Below are positions 45,795 to 55,114 of a stretch of DNA of 64,000 nucleotides, in pieces. A program made the translations under genes and the position numbers. The notes beneath the pieces were generated by a model. The model worked only from the letters and a program-made list of their open reading frames with translations, made no database searches and was not told the DNA's origin. Every line of letters begins with the position of its first letter. Within the stretch, counting starts at the first letter, position 1. The stretch spans positions 62,618 through 126,617 of the forward strand of contig JAJZZM010000024.1 of the NCBI GenBank assembly GCA_021797555.1, given 5' to 3'. The stretch is from Thermoplasmata archaeon (GTDB lineage Archaea; Thermoplasmatota; Thermoplasmata; Thermoplasmatales; Thermoplasmataceae).

Positions 45795-46383
45795 AATATG
45801 TGGGATAACAAATATTGATGATGCAATATATTCAATTAATAAAGGGGCTAATTTTATCGGTGTTGTTTTAGACTATAATGTAAAAAGGCATGGCACGGAG
45901 GATTTAATTAGGGAAATAAAAAACAATAGCCCTGAAACAGATGTTGTTGGGGTATATACAGAATTCCCGGATAATAATATAAATGAAGATTATATTCAAT
46001 TACATTTTCCACATAATAAAAATGATATAAAATATATTAAAAATAAATTGAACAAACATGTAATATCTGTAATAAATATAAATACTGAGGATTATAAAAA
46101 TAAAGTAAATGAATATATGGAAGCCGGTTCGGATTACATACTACTTGAGGATAGAAATGGCATTTATAGGGATAGAAATATACTTAATGGCATAAATAAA
46201 TACCATATAGGCCTTGCCGGGAAAATATCTTCTGGTAATGTAAAAAATGTACTGGAAATGGATCCTGAATTAATTGATGTTAGTAGTTCCCTTGAGGAAT
46301 ATACGGGAAAGAAATCATTTAAAAAAATAGATGAGTTCTTTAAAAATATAGGTGATTATAATGCTATTAAACAGTATAAATGA
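45784..46383 (+). CDS. trpF: Phosphoribosylanthranilate isomerase
   Basis: 199 residues. Catalytic cysteine in MKIKICGITNIDDA (C6), NFIGVVLDYNVKRH, catalytic aspartate in LIDVSSSLE near 166. Converts PRA to CdRP. GGGAGG precedes the ATG by eight bases. Overlaps trpE by 23 bases. Confidence 0.94.
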   Translation: MKIKICGITNIDDAIYSINKGANFIGVVLDYNVKRHGTEDLIREIKNNSPETDVVGVYTEFPDNNINEDYIQLHFPHNKNDIKYIKNKLNKHVISVININTEDYKNKVNEYMEAGSDYILLEDRNGIYRDRNILNGINKYHIGLAGKISSGNVKNVLEMDPELIDVSSSLEEYTGKKSFKKIDEFFKNIGDYNAIKQYK

Positions 46384-47497
46384 TTTTAAGGATAAAAATT
46401 TTGCATATTTCTGTAAATTCGATGAAAAAAGAATATACGGGAATGAATATTTGTTTGTATCCGATAAAGAATCCGTAAAAATTTATGATAATGCAGTAGA
46501 TCATTTAAATAAATTAAAAACGGATAAATTAATTCCATTATATTTATCATATGATTTTATTGATGATATATATCCAGATATAAAAATAAAAAGATCATCA
46601 TGGCCAAAATTATCATATATAATCCCTGATAGAGTTTATAAATCAAAAATAAAAAGGGAAGACAAAAAATTAAATGTAAAAAATGACGGAATGATAGATA
46701 ATAAACTATCGGAAAAGATCGGTAAATTAATAGATAGAATAAGGAAAGGCGACTTATTGCAGATAGTTATTTCAAAACGATTTGATTTAAATGACTACGA
46801 TATAATTAATTTATTGAGGAAATTTATATTTTATGATAAATCATTATATGTTTATTATTATAAATTTGATGATTATCAGATAATAGGAAGTTCACCAGAA
46901 AATCTGTTCACTGTGGATAATAATGTTATATCTGTAGACCCCATAGCAGGAACAAGGAAAATAGGCAAAACAGAAATTGAGGATAAAAAACTGGAAAATG
47001 AACTGAAAAACGATGAAAAAGAATTATTGGAACATAGAATGCTGGTTGATCTAGCAAGGAACGATATTGGAAAGATATGCATACCTGGAACTGTAAAAGT
47101 AACAAAATCAATGGAAATACAGAAGTTTTCAACAGTACAGCATTTAGTAAGCAATGTTGCAGGCACCCTGAATAATTATAATACTGGCGATATATTTAAA
47201 GCAATATTTCCGGCAGGCACAGTAAGCGGTGCACCAAAGAAAAAAGCTATCGAATTAATTAATGAAAACGAGGATTTGCCAAGGGGTTGTTATGCCGGGG
47301 CACTTGGAATAATGGACAGGAACCATATTGATATGGCTTTACTAATAAGATCATTGTATAAAAATAATAATGAAAACTATACGCAGGCAGGTGCAGGAAT
47401 AGTTAAGGATTCTATTCCGGAGAATGAAGTAAATGAAATGTATTCAAAGGCATTAACGGTTATGGGTGATTTATATGAAAAAACTATTGATTATTGA
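46361..47497 (+). CDS. trpE: Anthranilate synthase component I
   Basis: 378 residues from the ATG at 46361, short for TrpE (420-520). Chorismate-binding core: DPIAGTRKIG (near 192), LVDLARNDIG, TVSGAPKKKAIELI, GAGIVKDS. The N-terminal subdomain is trimmed. The LLES feedback motif that binds tryptophan in other TrpE is not seen; the corresponding stretch reads AYFCKFDEK. Feedback control may thus be weak. GGTGAT four bases before the ATG supports the start; the GTG at 46352 overlaps it. Works with TrpG, whose gene overlaps by 23 bases. Confidence 0.94.
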   Translation: MLLNSINDFKDKNFAYFCKFDEKRIYGNEYLFVSDKESVKIYDNAVDHLNKLKTDKLIPLYLSYDFIDDIYPDIKIKRSSWPKLSYIIPDRVYKSKIKREDKKLNVKNDGMIDNKLSEKIGKLIDRIRKGDLLQIVISKRFDLNDYDIINLLRKFIFYDKSLYVYYYKFDDYQIIGSSPENLFTVDNNVISVDPIAGTRKIGKTEIEDKKLENELKNDEKELLEHRMLVDLARNDIGKICIPGTVKVTKSMEIQKFSTVQHLVSNVAGTLNNYNTGDIFKAIFPAGTVSGAPKKKAIELINENEDLPRGCYAGALGIMDRNHIDMALLIRSLYKNNNENYTQAGAGIVKDSIPENEVNEMYSKALTVMGDLYEKTIDY

Positions 47498-48038
47498 TAA
47501 TTATGATTCGTTTGTTTATAATATATATCAGTATGCTAAATCTTTAGGAATAAATGTAGATATGGTTGAGAATAATAAGTTAAAGGATATAAATAATGAT
47601 TATGATGGATATATTATATCACCCGGCCCGGGGAATCCAGAAAATATAAACGATAGGGGTAATTTGTTTGAATTTATAGATGATAATAAAAATAAAAAAT
47701 TTCTGGGTATATGCTTTGGAAATCAGGCTTTAGGCTATTATTTAGGATCAAAAATTGAAATAGCAAAAAGGTTGATGCATGGGCAAACCGATAAAATTAT
47801 TCATAAAGACTCAATTTTATATAAAAACATACCTGAAGAATTTATAGCTATAAGGTACCATTCACTTGTTATAACGGAAAATAAAAATATTATTATAGAT
47901 GCCTATTCAGCAACAGACAATAGCATAATGGGATTTCATTCTAAAAACAACAATATTTTTGGTGTCCAATTCCACCCCGAGAGTTATTATTCCCAGTATG
48001 GAGAATTATTAATAAAAAATTTTGTTGATGCCATATGA
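47475..48038 (+). CDS. trpG: Anthranilate synthase component II (glutamine amidotransferase)
   Basis: 187 residues from the ATG at 47475. Class I amidotransferase: DNYDSFVYNIYQY near the start, SPGPGNPEN, nucleophile cysteine in FLGICFGNQALGYY (about 76-89), histidine and glutamate in GVQFHPESYY. Supplies ammonia to TrpE. Stop overlaps trpC by 4 bases. Confidence 0.95.
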   Translation: MKKLLIIDNYDSFVYNIYQYAKSLGINVDMVENNKLKDINNDYDGYIISPGPGNPENINDRGNLFEFIDDNKNKKFLGICFGNQALGYYLGSKIEIAKRLMHGQTDKIIHKDSILYKNIPEEFIAIRYHSLVITENKNIIIDAYSATDNSIMGFHSKNNNIFGVQFHPESYYSQYGELLIKNFVDAI

Positions 48039-48787
48039 TAGTAAATAATATATATAATAACGTAAATAAAAGAAAATTTATATTCAATAATATGAGAAAA
48101 CGCAATGTTTTAAGCCTTAAGAATACATTGAAGAATTATAAAGATTTCCCGGGCATAATAGCAGAATATAAAAGGAAATCACCATCAGGTTTCAGCAATA
48201 TTGTAAACAGTGATATACTTAAATACTTTAATTTAATAAAGGATAACATCGCCGGAATCAGTATTTTAACGGAGCCTGAATATTTCAATGGAAGCCAGTT
48301 AGACGTGGTATCCGTGCAATGCTATAACAAACCAATACTGATAAAAGACTTTATATCAAATGTAGACATGATAAGATCATCATATATGATAGGTGGGGAT
48401 ATATACCTACTAATAGCTGATTTCCTTGAATACAGTAAAATAAAGGACCTGGTTAAATTTGGCAAATCATTAGGCATGGAGGCTCTGGTTGAGGTGCATG
48501 ATAAAGATAAAATAAAGGAAATATACGCCGATGATAATGTGCTTATAGGATACAATAGAAGAAATTTAAGGACATTAAAAATTGAAGATCGGTCAGAGGA
48601 AGTATATGACGAATTGAAGTCCTTTGGATTGCCATTAATATTGGAAAGTGGAATATCAATAGATAATGCAGGAACACTAAACCTAAAAAAATATGACGGA
48701 TTATTAATAGGGTCGTCATTGCTTTCCGGCGAAAATATAAACAAATTAAAGGATGATGTAAATGATAGATATAAAAATAAACGATGA
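48035..48787 (+). CDS. trpC: Indole-3-glycerol phosphate synthase
   Basis: 250 residues. Catalytic lysine in IIAEYKRKSPSG (about 41-52), ISILTEPEYFNGS, second lysine in ILIKDFI, glutamate in EALVEVHD, IGYNRRNLRTLKI (normally VGVNNRDL), LESGIS. It closes the indole ring and feeds TrpA. Overlaps the DAHP synthase gene by 26 bases. Confidence 0.94.
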   Translation: MIVNNIYNNVNKRKFIFNNMRKRNVLSLKNTLKNYKDFPGIIAEYKRKSPSGFSNIVNSDILKYFNLIKDNIAGISILTEPEYFNGSQLDVVSVQCYNKPILIKDFISNVDMIRSSYMIGGDIYLLIADFLEYSKIKDLVKFGKSLGMEALVEVHDKDKIKEIYADDNVLIGYNRRNLRTLKIEDRSEEVYDELKSFGLPLILESGISIDNAGTLNLKKYDGLLIGSSLLSGENINKLKDDVNDRYKNKR

Positions 48788-49544
48788 ACTGTCAATTAAC
48801 GATGAAAATTTCATGGTTATAGCTGGGCCATGCGCAGTTGAAAGTGAGGATCAGGTAATAGATATTGCAAAGAATTTAAAGAAAATAGGAGTAAATGTAT
48901 TAAGGGGAGGGGCATACAAACCGAGAACGTGCCCTGATTCATTCCAGGGTTTAGGTGAAGAGGGACTTAAATTGCTGGTTAAGGCAAGGGAAGAAACAGG
49001 TATGTCTATAATAACAGAGGTAATGGATACAGAAACCCTGCCTTTAGTAGAGGAATACTCAGATATAATACAGATAGGATCAAGGAATTCACAGAACTTC
49101 TCATTGCTAAAAGCTGTAAGCAAATACAATAAGCCTGTCCTATTAAAAAGAGGCTTTGGAAATACAATAAATGAATTAATTGGGTCATCCAAATATTTAT
49201 CAATGAATGGAAATAATAAGATTATTTTAGTAGAAAGAGGAATAAGAACATTCGAAACAACGACCAGATTCACACTTGATGTTTCAGCCGTGCCGGTTTT
49301 ACATGAGAAAACTGAATACCCGGTAATAATAGATCCCAGCCACCCTGCAGGAGTAAATAGATATGTTGAACCACTGGCCATGGCGGGTGCGGCTGCAGGA
49401 TCAGATGGTTTGATAATTGAAGTTCATAATAATCCGGGAAATGCTTTAAGTGACTCAGCACAGCAATTAAGTATACCACAATTCAAGAATTTATATGATA
49501 AAATTAAAATGATAACAAATATGAACAATAAAAATTTAGTCTAA
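48762..49544 (+). CDS. 3-deoxy-D-arabino-heptulosonate 7-phosphate synthase (type I-beta)
   Basis: 260 residues, the short unregulated form without an N-terminal FL/ACT domain. VIAGPCAVESEDQV (18-31), GGAYKPRTCPDSFQG (about 47-61), ERGIRTFETTTRFTLD, IIDPSHPAG. First step of the shikimate pathway. As the last gene of the trp operon it raises supply together with Trp synthesis; with aroD at 27773 it shows a de novo aromatic pathway. Confidence 0.95.
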   Translation: MIDIKINDELSINDENFMVIAGPCAVESEDQVIDIAKNLKKIGVNVLRGGAYKPRTCPDSFQGLGEEGLKLLVKAREETGMSIITEVMDTETLPLVEEYSDIIQIGSRNSQNFSLLKAVSKYNKPVLLKRGFGNTINELIGSSKYLSMNGNNKIILVERGIRTFETTTRFTLDVSAVPVLHEKTEYPVIIDPSHPAGVNRYVEPLAMAGAAAGSDGLIIEVHNNPGNALSDSAQQLSIPQFKNLYDKIKMITNMNNKNLV

Positions 49545-49550
49545 AATTTA

Positions 49551-51257
49551 TTAATTTTTCTTATTATTTTTATTATGCTTATTGCTGTTTTTACCACTGG
49601 GCTTTTTCTTGCTTTCCAGCTTTTTCGGCTCGTTATTTAACTTTTTAGGTTCTGTAGTATTTGTAACTTTATTTTCAGTTTTGCTCTGAATGTTATTTCT
49701 TGGTTTGGTTGCACGGCGTTTTGATATTTCAAAATATGCAATGCCTATTATTATGATAGCTGCAACAACTGCACCTATTATTATCGGTATTTCATATGGA
49801 TATCTGTTTATAGTTACGGATTTCGTATACTGGCCAGAGGTTATAAATGATGACGGTTCATTTGAAGAAACTGCCTTTGCAGTAATTGTATATTTTCCAG
49901 TTACGCCTGGCGTAAATGTAAATGATAGGTTCTTGTATGCCGATGGGTTTATAGGCGTTATGTATGATTCTGAATATGTTTTGCCATTTATTATAACATA
50001 TAAACTATACGAATCAGCTGTTACTGTCCCCTCATTTGAAACGTTTATATAAATGGTTGATTTTATTCCATCTGATATATTGCCTGGTATATAAATACTG
50101 TTTACAACAAGCCTTGGTGTTGTAACTATAGGTTCAAATGTTTTATTTAAGTAAGCTGATACCTTTGATGGATTCGTAGTCTCTAAGGATAAAACAAATG
50201 ATTTATATGTATATATTTTTAATGTAATGTTTTCTGTTGTAAAGTTACCATGTATAATTTCATATGTGTTTATTGATTGCTTCATTTTTGTACCGTTTGA
50301 ATACATTATAGACCATAAATATGTTATGTTATGGCCATAATATATATCATATGAACCATCCGCAGAGAATATTACTTCCTCACCTACAGTAGGATTTTTT
50401 ATCGCTACTCCGGTCGCATTCGTTAATGTAAGTACCGGTACTGGTGGTGTTGTATCCATTATATAAAAGGTTAAAGTTGTACTATTTTTGTTATCTGTAA
50501 CTGATGTCACGTTAAGATGCAATGTAACATTTTTAAATGGCTCCTGGAATGTGTATGTTAAATTGGGGCCTATATATGTATAATTGTTTACTGTCCAGTT
50601 TAATATTAGTGGTACATTGTAATCCGTATTATATACTTTTAACGATGAATTATAACCATAAACACATGTAAACTGACCCTGTCCAACATCATATTTGCCG
50701 GATGTTTCATTTATTATTTTTGATTTCTGTTGAACGGTTGTATTTATTAATGGCTTCAATGTTGAATTTATAAGATAAACATGGAATGTTGTATTATTAT
50801 AACTGTTTGATGCTGTTACGTTAACACTTATATTAGCCTCTTCATGTTTGTATGATGTAAAGTTTATGGATGCGTTATATGAAGTGCTGTCATAAATTTT
50901 TATGCTACTGCTATACCATGTATAGCTTGCATCTGTATATTTTATTGATGAATTTGAGTCATAGAATGCCCTTGAAGCATTAAATGATACATTTGTATAT
51001 GGTGCTACGAATACAGTATTATTTAACGATGTGTTTACAGTATAATCAGTTGATACCATACTTTTCCAGTATAAATTTATTTCTGGGTCAGTTACTGTAA
51101 CATTTTTATTGGAAGATTGAGAGGTAAATGGTATATTTACACCATTCAAATTTATATTATTCGCGCTATTATCATTTCCAGCAATACTGGCAGTTGCAAT
51201 AGCCATTGAACTGATTATCATGATCATAGTTATTATAATTACAAAGGATTTTTTCAT
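49551..51257 (-). CDS. Surface protein with PKD-like and CARDB-like domains
   Basis: 568 residues. Signal peptide 1-27, ectodomain rich in N-x-S/T, one membrane helix at about 489-510, and a 56-residue cytoplasmic tail rich in Lys/Asn (KKPSGKNSNKHNKNNKKN). A PKD-like segment has FSADGSYDIYYGHNITYLWS (about 295-315). A CARDB-like domain near 395-480 has VSNEGTVTADSYSLYVIING and PGVTGKYTITAKAV. It is probably an adhesion or envelope protein. Convergent with the trp operon, 6 bases apart. Confidence 0.8.
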   Translation of the reverse strand: MKKSFVIIITMIMIISSMAIATASIAGNDNSANNINLNGVNIPFTSQSSNKNVTVTDPEINLYWKSMVSTDYTVNTSLNNTVFVAPYTNVSFNASRAFYDSNSSIKYTDASYTWYSSSIKIYDSTSYNASINFTSYKHEEANISVNVTASNSYNNTTFHVYLINSTLKPLINTTVQQKSKIINETSGKYDVGQGQFTCVYGYNSSLKVYNTDYNVPLILNWTVNNYTYIGPNLTYTFQEPFKNVTLHLNVTSVTDNKNSTTLTFYIMDTTPPVPVLTLTNATGVAIKNPTVGEEVIFSADGSYDIYYGHNITYLWSIMYSNGTKMKQSINTYEIIHGNFTTENITLKIYTYKSFVLSLETTNPSKVSAYLNKTFEPIVTTPRLVVNSIYIPGNISDGIKSTIYINVSNEGTVTADSYSLYVIINGKTYSESYITPINPSAYKNLSFTFTPGVTGKYTITAKAVSSNEPSSFITSGQYTKSVTINRYPYEIPIIIGAVVAAIIIIGIAYFEISKRRATKPRNNIQSKTENKVTNTTEPKKLNNEPKKLESKKKPSGKNSNKHNKNNKKN

Positions 51258-51355
51258 AATTTCACTTATTACGGTTAAATGAATTGTGTAATATAAATAT
51301 TTTCTTTAATGTGTATCTAGTTTAATATAAAATATTATTATATTTTTAAATTAAT

Positions 51356-52783
51356 TTAACCCTTCATAACACCTAATGGCACCATTCTTGCTATGGGATT
51401 TGCTATTCCGGCACCATTAACAACATTTATTACCTCATCAATATCCTTATAGCTATCCGGTGATTCTTCTGTTATAACCTTTTTTGTAGCCGCACGTAAA
51501 TATATATTTTTATCCGCTAATTTGCTTATAACATTATTGCCCTGGAAATACTCATTTGACTTTTTTCTGCTTAAAACTCTGCCTGATCCATGGCAGGAAC
51601 TGCCGAATGTACTATTAATGTTGTTTTCTGTTCCGACAAGCACATATGATGCGGTTCCCATTGAACCTGGTATTATAACTGGATGACCCGTATCATGGAA
51701 ATAACCGTCCACATGATTTTTTGGAAATGCCCTTGTTGCACCCTTGCGGTGGACAATTAATTTCATTTTTTTGCCATCTATTATATGTTCCTCTGTTTTT
51801 GCCATATTATGTGCTAAACTGTAAACTATTTTAATATCCATGGATTCAAAATCTTTTCCAAAAATATTTTCAAAAGCATTCCTTATTTTATATACAATTA
51901 TTTGCCTGTTATTAAAACCAAAATTTGCTGCAGCATTCATAGCATTTATATAGTCACTGCCATTTTTACTTCCTATGTAAGTTGAGATTAACTGTTTGTC
52001 ATTTTCATTTCTGACACTATCACAGGATTCATTTAATATATTCATAAAATCTGTTGCAACCTGATGCCCAAGGCCACGTGAACCTGTATGTACCATAATC
52101 ATTATCTGGTCTTCATTGTTTATTCCAAATTTTTTTGCTACTTCTTTATTATATATTTTATCAACCTTCTGTATTTCCAGAAAATGGTTTCCACCACCCA
52201 ATGTGCCAAGTTCATTTATTCCCCTTTTTAATGCCTTTTCACTGACTTTGTAAGAATCACATTCCAGTTTTCCATTCTCCTCCGTTCTGATCTTGTCATC
52301 CTCTATTGCATAACCATTTTTATAGGCCCAGTCTATTCCTGATGATAAAATATCTCTCATATCATTATTATTTATTTTAAATCCACCCTTAATATCTATG
52401 CCTGATGGTACTTTTTTGTATATTTCATTAATTAAATCCTTTATTTTGTTATTTATATCATTATAATTAAATGATGTTTTTATTAATGTAACACCACAGT
52501 TTATGTCATAACCAACACCGCCTGGAGATATTATGCCGCTGTCATAATCAAATGCGGCAACCCCACCTATTGGAAAACCATAGCCTAGATGGATATCAGG
52601 CATTGCAATTGAATTTTTTATTATTCCCGGCAGTGATGCCACATTTGAAACCTGTTTTAATGGCTCGCTGTCGCTGAATGCACTTAAAAGTTTTTCATTG
52701 ATATAAATTTTTCCTGGAACGTTCATATTGCCTGTTTTAGGCAATTCATATTCAAAGTCATTGATTTTATTTAAATTGAACAT
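51356..52783 (-). CDS. rtcB: tRNA-splicing ligase RtcB
   Basis: 475 residues from the ATG at 52783, matching the family length of about 480. An ATG at 52855 would add 24 hydrophobic residues and is less likely; TATAAAAAGTT sits at about the right place for 52783. Motifs: MPDIHLGYGFPIGGVAA (about 60-76), GVGYDINCGVTL, LGGGNHFLEI, VHTGSRGLGHQ, RKGATRAFP, PGSMGTASYVLVG, SCHGSGRVLSR (guanylylated histidine region). It joins 2',3'-cyclic phosphate or 3'-phosphate and 5'-OH ends of tRNA halves. Confidence 0.95.
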   Translation of the reverse strand: MFNLNKINDFEYELPKTGNMNVPGKIYINEKLLSAFSDSEPLKQVSNVASLPGIIKNSIAMPDIHLGYGFPIGGVAAFDYDSGIISPGGVGYDINCGVTLIKTSFNYNDINNKIKDLINEIYKKVPSGIDIKGGFKINNNDMRDILSSGIDWAYKNGYAIEDDKIRTEENGKLECDSYKVSEKALKRGINELGTLGGGNHFLEIQKVDKIYNKEVAKKFGINNEDQIMIMVHTGSRGLGHQVATDFMNILNESCDSVRNENDKQLISTYIGSKNGSDYINAMNAAANFGFNNRQIIVYKIRNAFENIFGKDFESMDIKIVYSLAHNMAKTEEHIIDGKKMKLIVHRKGATRAFPKNHVDGYFHDTGHPVIIPGSMGTASYVLVGTENNINSTFGSSCHGSGRVLSRKKSNEYFQGNNVISKLADKNIYLRAATKKVITEESPDSYKDIDEVINVVNGAGIANPIARMVPLGVMKG

Positions 52784-52894
52784 GTTACAATAATTACATA
52801 CTAAAAGATAACTTTTTATAATTATGTAACCACAAAATAAATATTTTAATAACAAATAAAAAGATTAATAAAATAATAAAGTAATGTGGTATGA

Positions 52895-53146
52895 ATGGCA
52901 AAAGTTTTTGATATAAACTCATTCGATGAACGAAAAAAATTTGAGATAAAATTACAGATAGCATTATTAAATAACACCATGAAAATAAAGGAAAATTCAA
53001 ATAATCCGGAAAAATATGATGAATACATACTTGAAAGGATTCAGAAACTAAGGGTTATACTCAATACAACGGCAAAATTTAGCATAGAGGAAGATGGAAA
53101 GATAATATATGATAGCGATAGAGTAATACTAAAAAATAATAAATAA
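52895..53146 (+). CDS. Small protein of unknown function
   Basis: 83 residues, charged, helical (ERKKFEIKLQIALLNNTMKIKE) then a beta-hairpin-like end (FSIEEDGKIIYDSDRVIL). No family recognised. Divergent from rtcB and 19 bases before the next regulator gene. Confidence 0.65.
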   Translation: MAKVFDINSFDERKKFEIKLQIALLNNTMKIKENSNNPEKYDEYILERIQKLRVILNTTAKFSIEEDGKIIYDSDRVILKNNK

Positions 53147-53165
53147 CCTATTGATATACATTATC

Positions 53166-53486
53166 ATGAATGAATATTCAATATTCAAAGAAATAAATGA
53201 AGACATAGAAACTCTAGAAAGACATATAATGATTATAAAAACATTGCTTAAGGAACAGCCCATGGGAATAATTAAAATGTCCCAGCAAACAGGAATTCCT
53301 GAACATAAAATCAGGTATTCATTGCGTATTCTTGAACACGAAGAAATAATAGAGGCATCAAGGGAAGGTGCAATATTAACATCAAATTTTCTTTCAAATA
53401 AGGATATCATACTCAATTCTGCTAAAAAAATGCATACAGACCTTGAAAATATATATAAAGAATTAAAAAATATACTTGAAAATTAA
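53166..53486 (+). CDS. Winged-helix transcriptional regulator with C-terminal coiled coil
   Basis: 106 residues from the ATG at 53166. The helix-turn-helix reads MGIIKMSQQTGIPEHKIRYS (about 32-51), then EHEEIIEASREGAILT forms the wing. The C-terminal 25 residues (MHTDLENIYKELKNI) are a coil. Resembles archaeal predicted regulators. Next gene starts 20 bases on. Confidence 0.8.
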   Translation: MNEYSIFKEINEDIETLERHIMIIKTLLKEQPMGIIKMSQQTGIPEHKIRYSLRILEHEEIIEASREGAILTSNFLSNKDIILNSAKKMHTDLENIYKELKNILEN

Positions 53487-53505
53487 TATATTTAAGGGTA
53501 TTAAT

Positions 53506-54048
53506 ATGCAGAATAATAGATTAAGGGATATATTTCTGAAAAAAAAAATTGATAAAAATTACATAATACGTAAAGCTGTACCTCAGGATGCAAAAGGCAT
53601 TATAAACTGCATGCAGAGTGTAATGAATGAAAAAATATACCTTGTAAGTGAATATTACTTATTAACAGAACGTGGAGAACATGAGAGATTAAAAAATCCC
53701 GGGGACCTGACATTGGTCTGTGAGTCAAATGGTGATATAGCCGGGGTTTTAACAATTCAAAGGGGCATGTATAAAAAAAACAGGCATATAGCAAATCTGG
53801 GCATAGCGATAAAAAAAGACTACAGGAACAAGAAAATAGGTACAAATATGATTATGGAAGCATTAATATGGTCAAAAGATCAGGGTATACTAAAGGTGAA
53901 TCTAGAAGTATTTTCAATAAATGTTAATGCAATAAAAACCTATAGAAAACTTGGATTTGAATATGAAGGTGTGAGGAAAAACCAGTTTATAATAGAAGGT
54001 AAATATGTTGATGATATACTTATGACCTTTTTTACAGATACATTATAA
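53506..54048 (+). CDS. GNAT family N-acetyltransferase
   Basis: 180 residues from the ATG at 53506. Acetyl-CoA binding: ANLGIAIKKDYRNKKIGTNM (about 93-112, motif Q/R-x-x-G-x-G/A), then NAIKTYRKLGFEYEGVRKNQF. It resembles RimI/PhnO-like acetyltransferases; substrate not known. AAGGGT lies before the ATG. Preceding regulator and following ABC genes are on the same strand. Confidence 0.9.
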   Translation: MQNNRLRDIFLKKKIDKNYIIRKAVPQDAKGIINCMQSVMNEKIYLVSEYYLLTERGEHERLKNPGDLTLVCESNGDIAGVLTIQRGMYKKNRHIANLGIAIKKDYRNKKIGTNMIMEALIWSKDQGILKVNLEVFSINVNAIKTYRKLGFEYEGVRKNQFIIEGKYVDDILMTFFTDTL

Positions 54049-54100
54049 TTAAAATGTCTGACATAAAAATTTAAATTTGTATTTTATATTAACTTTTATA

Positions 54101-55114
54101 ATGTTTAATAATATTTTAAAAATTATAATAAAATATACTGGTATATTCATAAGTATAACCATTTTATTTTTTATTATAATGAAACTTATCCCGGAAAATA
54201 TTATTATAAAGAATTATGGCGTTGGTGCATATACAAATCTTGGATTAAAGTACCCATTTTTTATTCAATATTTTTATTTTTTGTATGACCTTGTTGCCGG
54301 AAATATGGGGAATGTAAATATTAAAATTTATACAGGCAATACATTTAATATAATTAGGATTTTACTGCCTGAAACTCTGGAATTTATAATTATAAGTTTT
54401 CTTGCATCACTGGCTATATCATATAAATTGGGACTTTACATAGGAATTAAATACAAAAACACAAATAAAATTAATGTAAATATATTTCCATTCCTCGTTT
54501 TATACCTTATTACAGGTTTAATATTCCTAACCATTTTCAATGGCTTGCTTGGAATTTTGCCCTTTGAATACATAATATCCAGTCGTTTTTCAGATTATTC
54601 ATGGATACGCTATACTGGCTATGGGATTTTTATAACAAGGCCCACAGATATAATATTATTTGACAGTATAATAAATGGTAACTATTCTGTGTTAATAAGC
54701 TATATAAAAAGCTTTATCATGCCATTTATGGCACTGATAATACCTTCTACAATTTATCTAACTATGTATATAAGCCGGTTAACATCCACAGAATACAATA
54801 AGGATTACCTGAAGATTGGATTTATAAGGGGCCTATATGAAAATGATTACATAAAACATATAAAAGGAAATATAAATTTTGAAATTATACATGAATTAAG
54901 GCCTGTATTCATACTTTTTATTGGGGGCATGATAATAATAAGCTACATATATTCATATATGAATATAGGTGAATTTATAGTATATTCATTTTTAAGTTAT
55001 AACGGTGGCTTTATGGGTGCAATATACGGTATTTTTATATTGATAGTTATTGTCCTTATATTCAATTTCATTATTGATTTGATTATTAGAGGTAAAAAAT
55101 ATGTATTACATTAA
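54101..55114 (+). CDS. Opp/Dpp-type ABC transporter permease (DppB-like)
   Basis: 337 residues from the ATG at 54101, six membrane helices. Typical N terminus (first helix, then an extracellular loop with LKYPFFIQYFYFLYDLVAGN), and a partly kept EAA loop: YNKDYLKIGFIRGLYENDYIKHIKG (short of the E-A-A). The C terminus is membrane-embedded. It would form half of the peptide pore. A TATA-like AAATTTAAATTTGTA lies 25-37 bases before the ATG. Overlaps the next permease by 14 bases. Confidence 0.88.
   Translation: MFNNILKIIIKYTGIFISITILFFIIMKLIPENIIIKNYGVGAYTNLGLKYPFFIQYFYFLYDLVAGNMGNVNIKIYTGNTFNIIRILLPETLEFIIISFLASLAISYKLGLYIGIKYKNTNKINVNIFPFLVLYLITGLIFLTIFNGLLGILPFEYIISSRFSDYSWIRYTGYGIFITRPTDIILFDSIINGNYSVLISYIKSFIMPFMALIIPSTIYLTMYISRLTSTEYNKDYLKIGFIRGLYENDYIKHIKGNINFEIIHELRPVFILFIGGMIIISYIYSYMNIGEFIVYSFLSYNGGFMGAIYGIFILIVIVLIFNFIIDLIIRGKKYVLH

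Noticed and set aside
52784-52855. 24-residue hydrophobic N-terminal extension of RtcB as a membrane anchor
   Set aside because: RtcB is cytosolic, the ATG at 52783 gives the family length, and a TATA-like element sits at the right place for that start.
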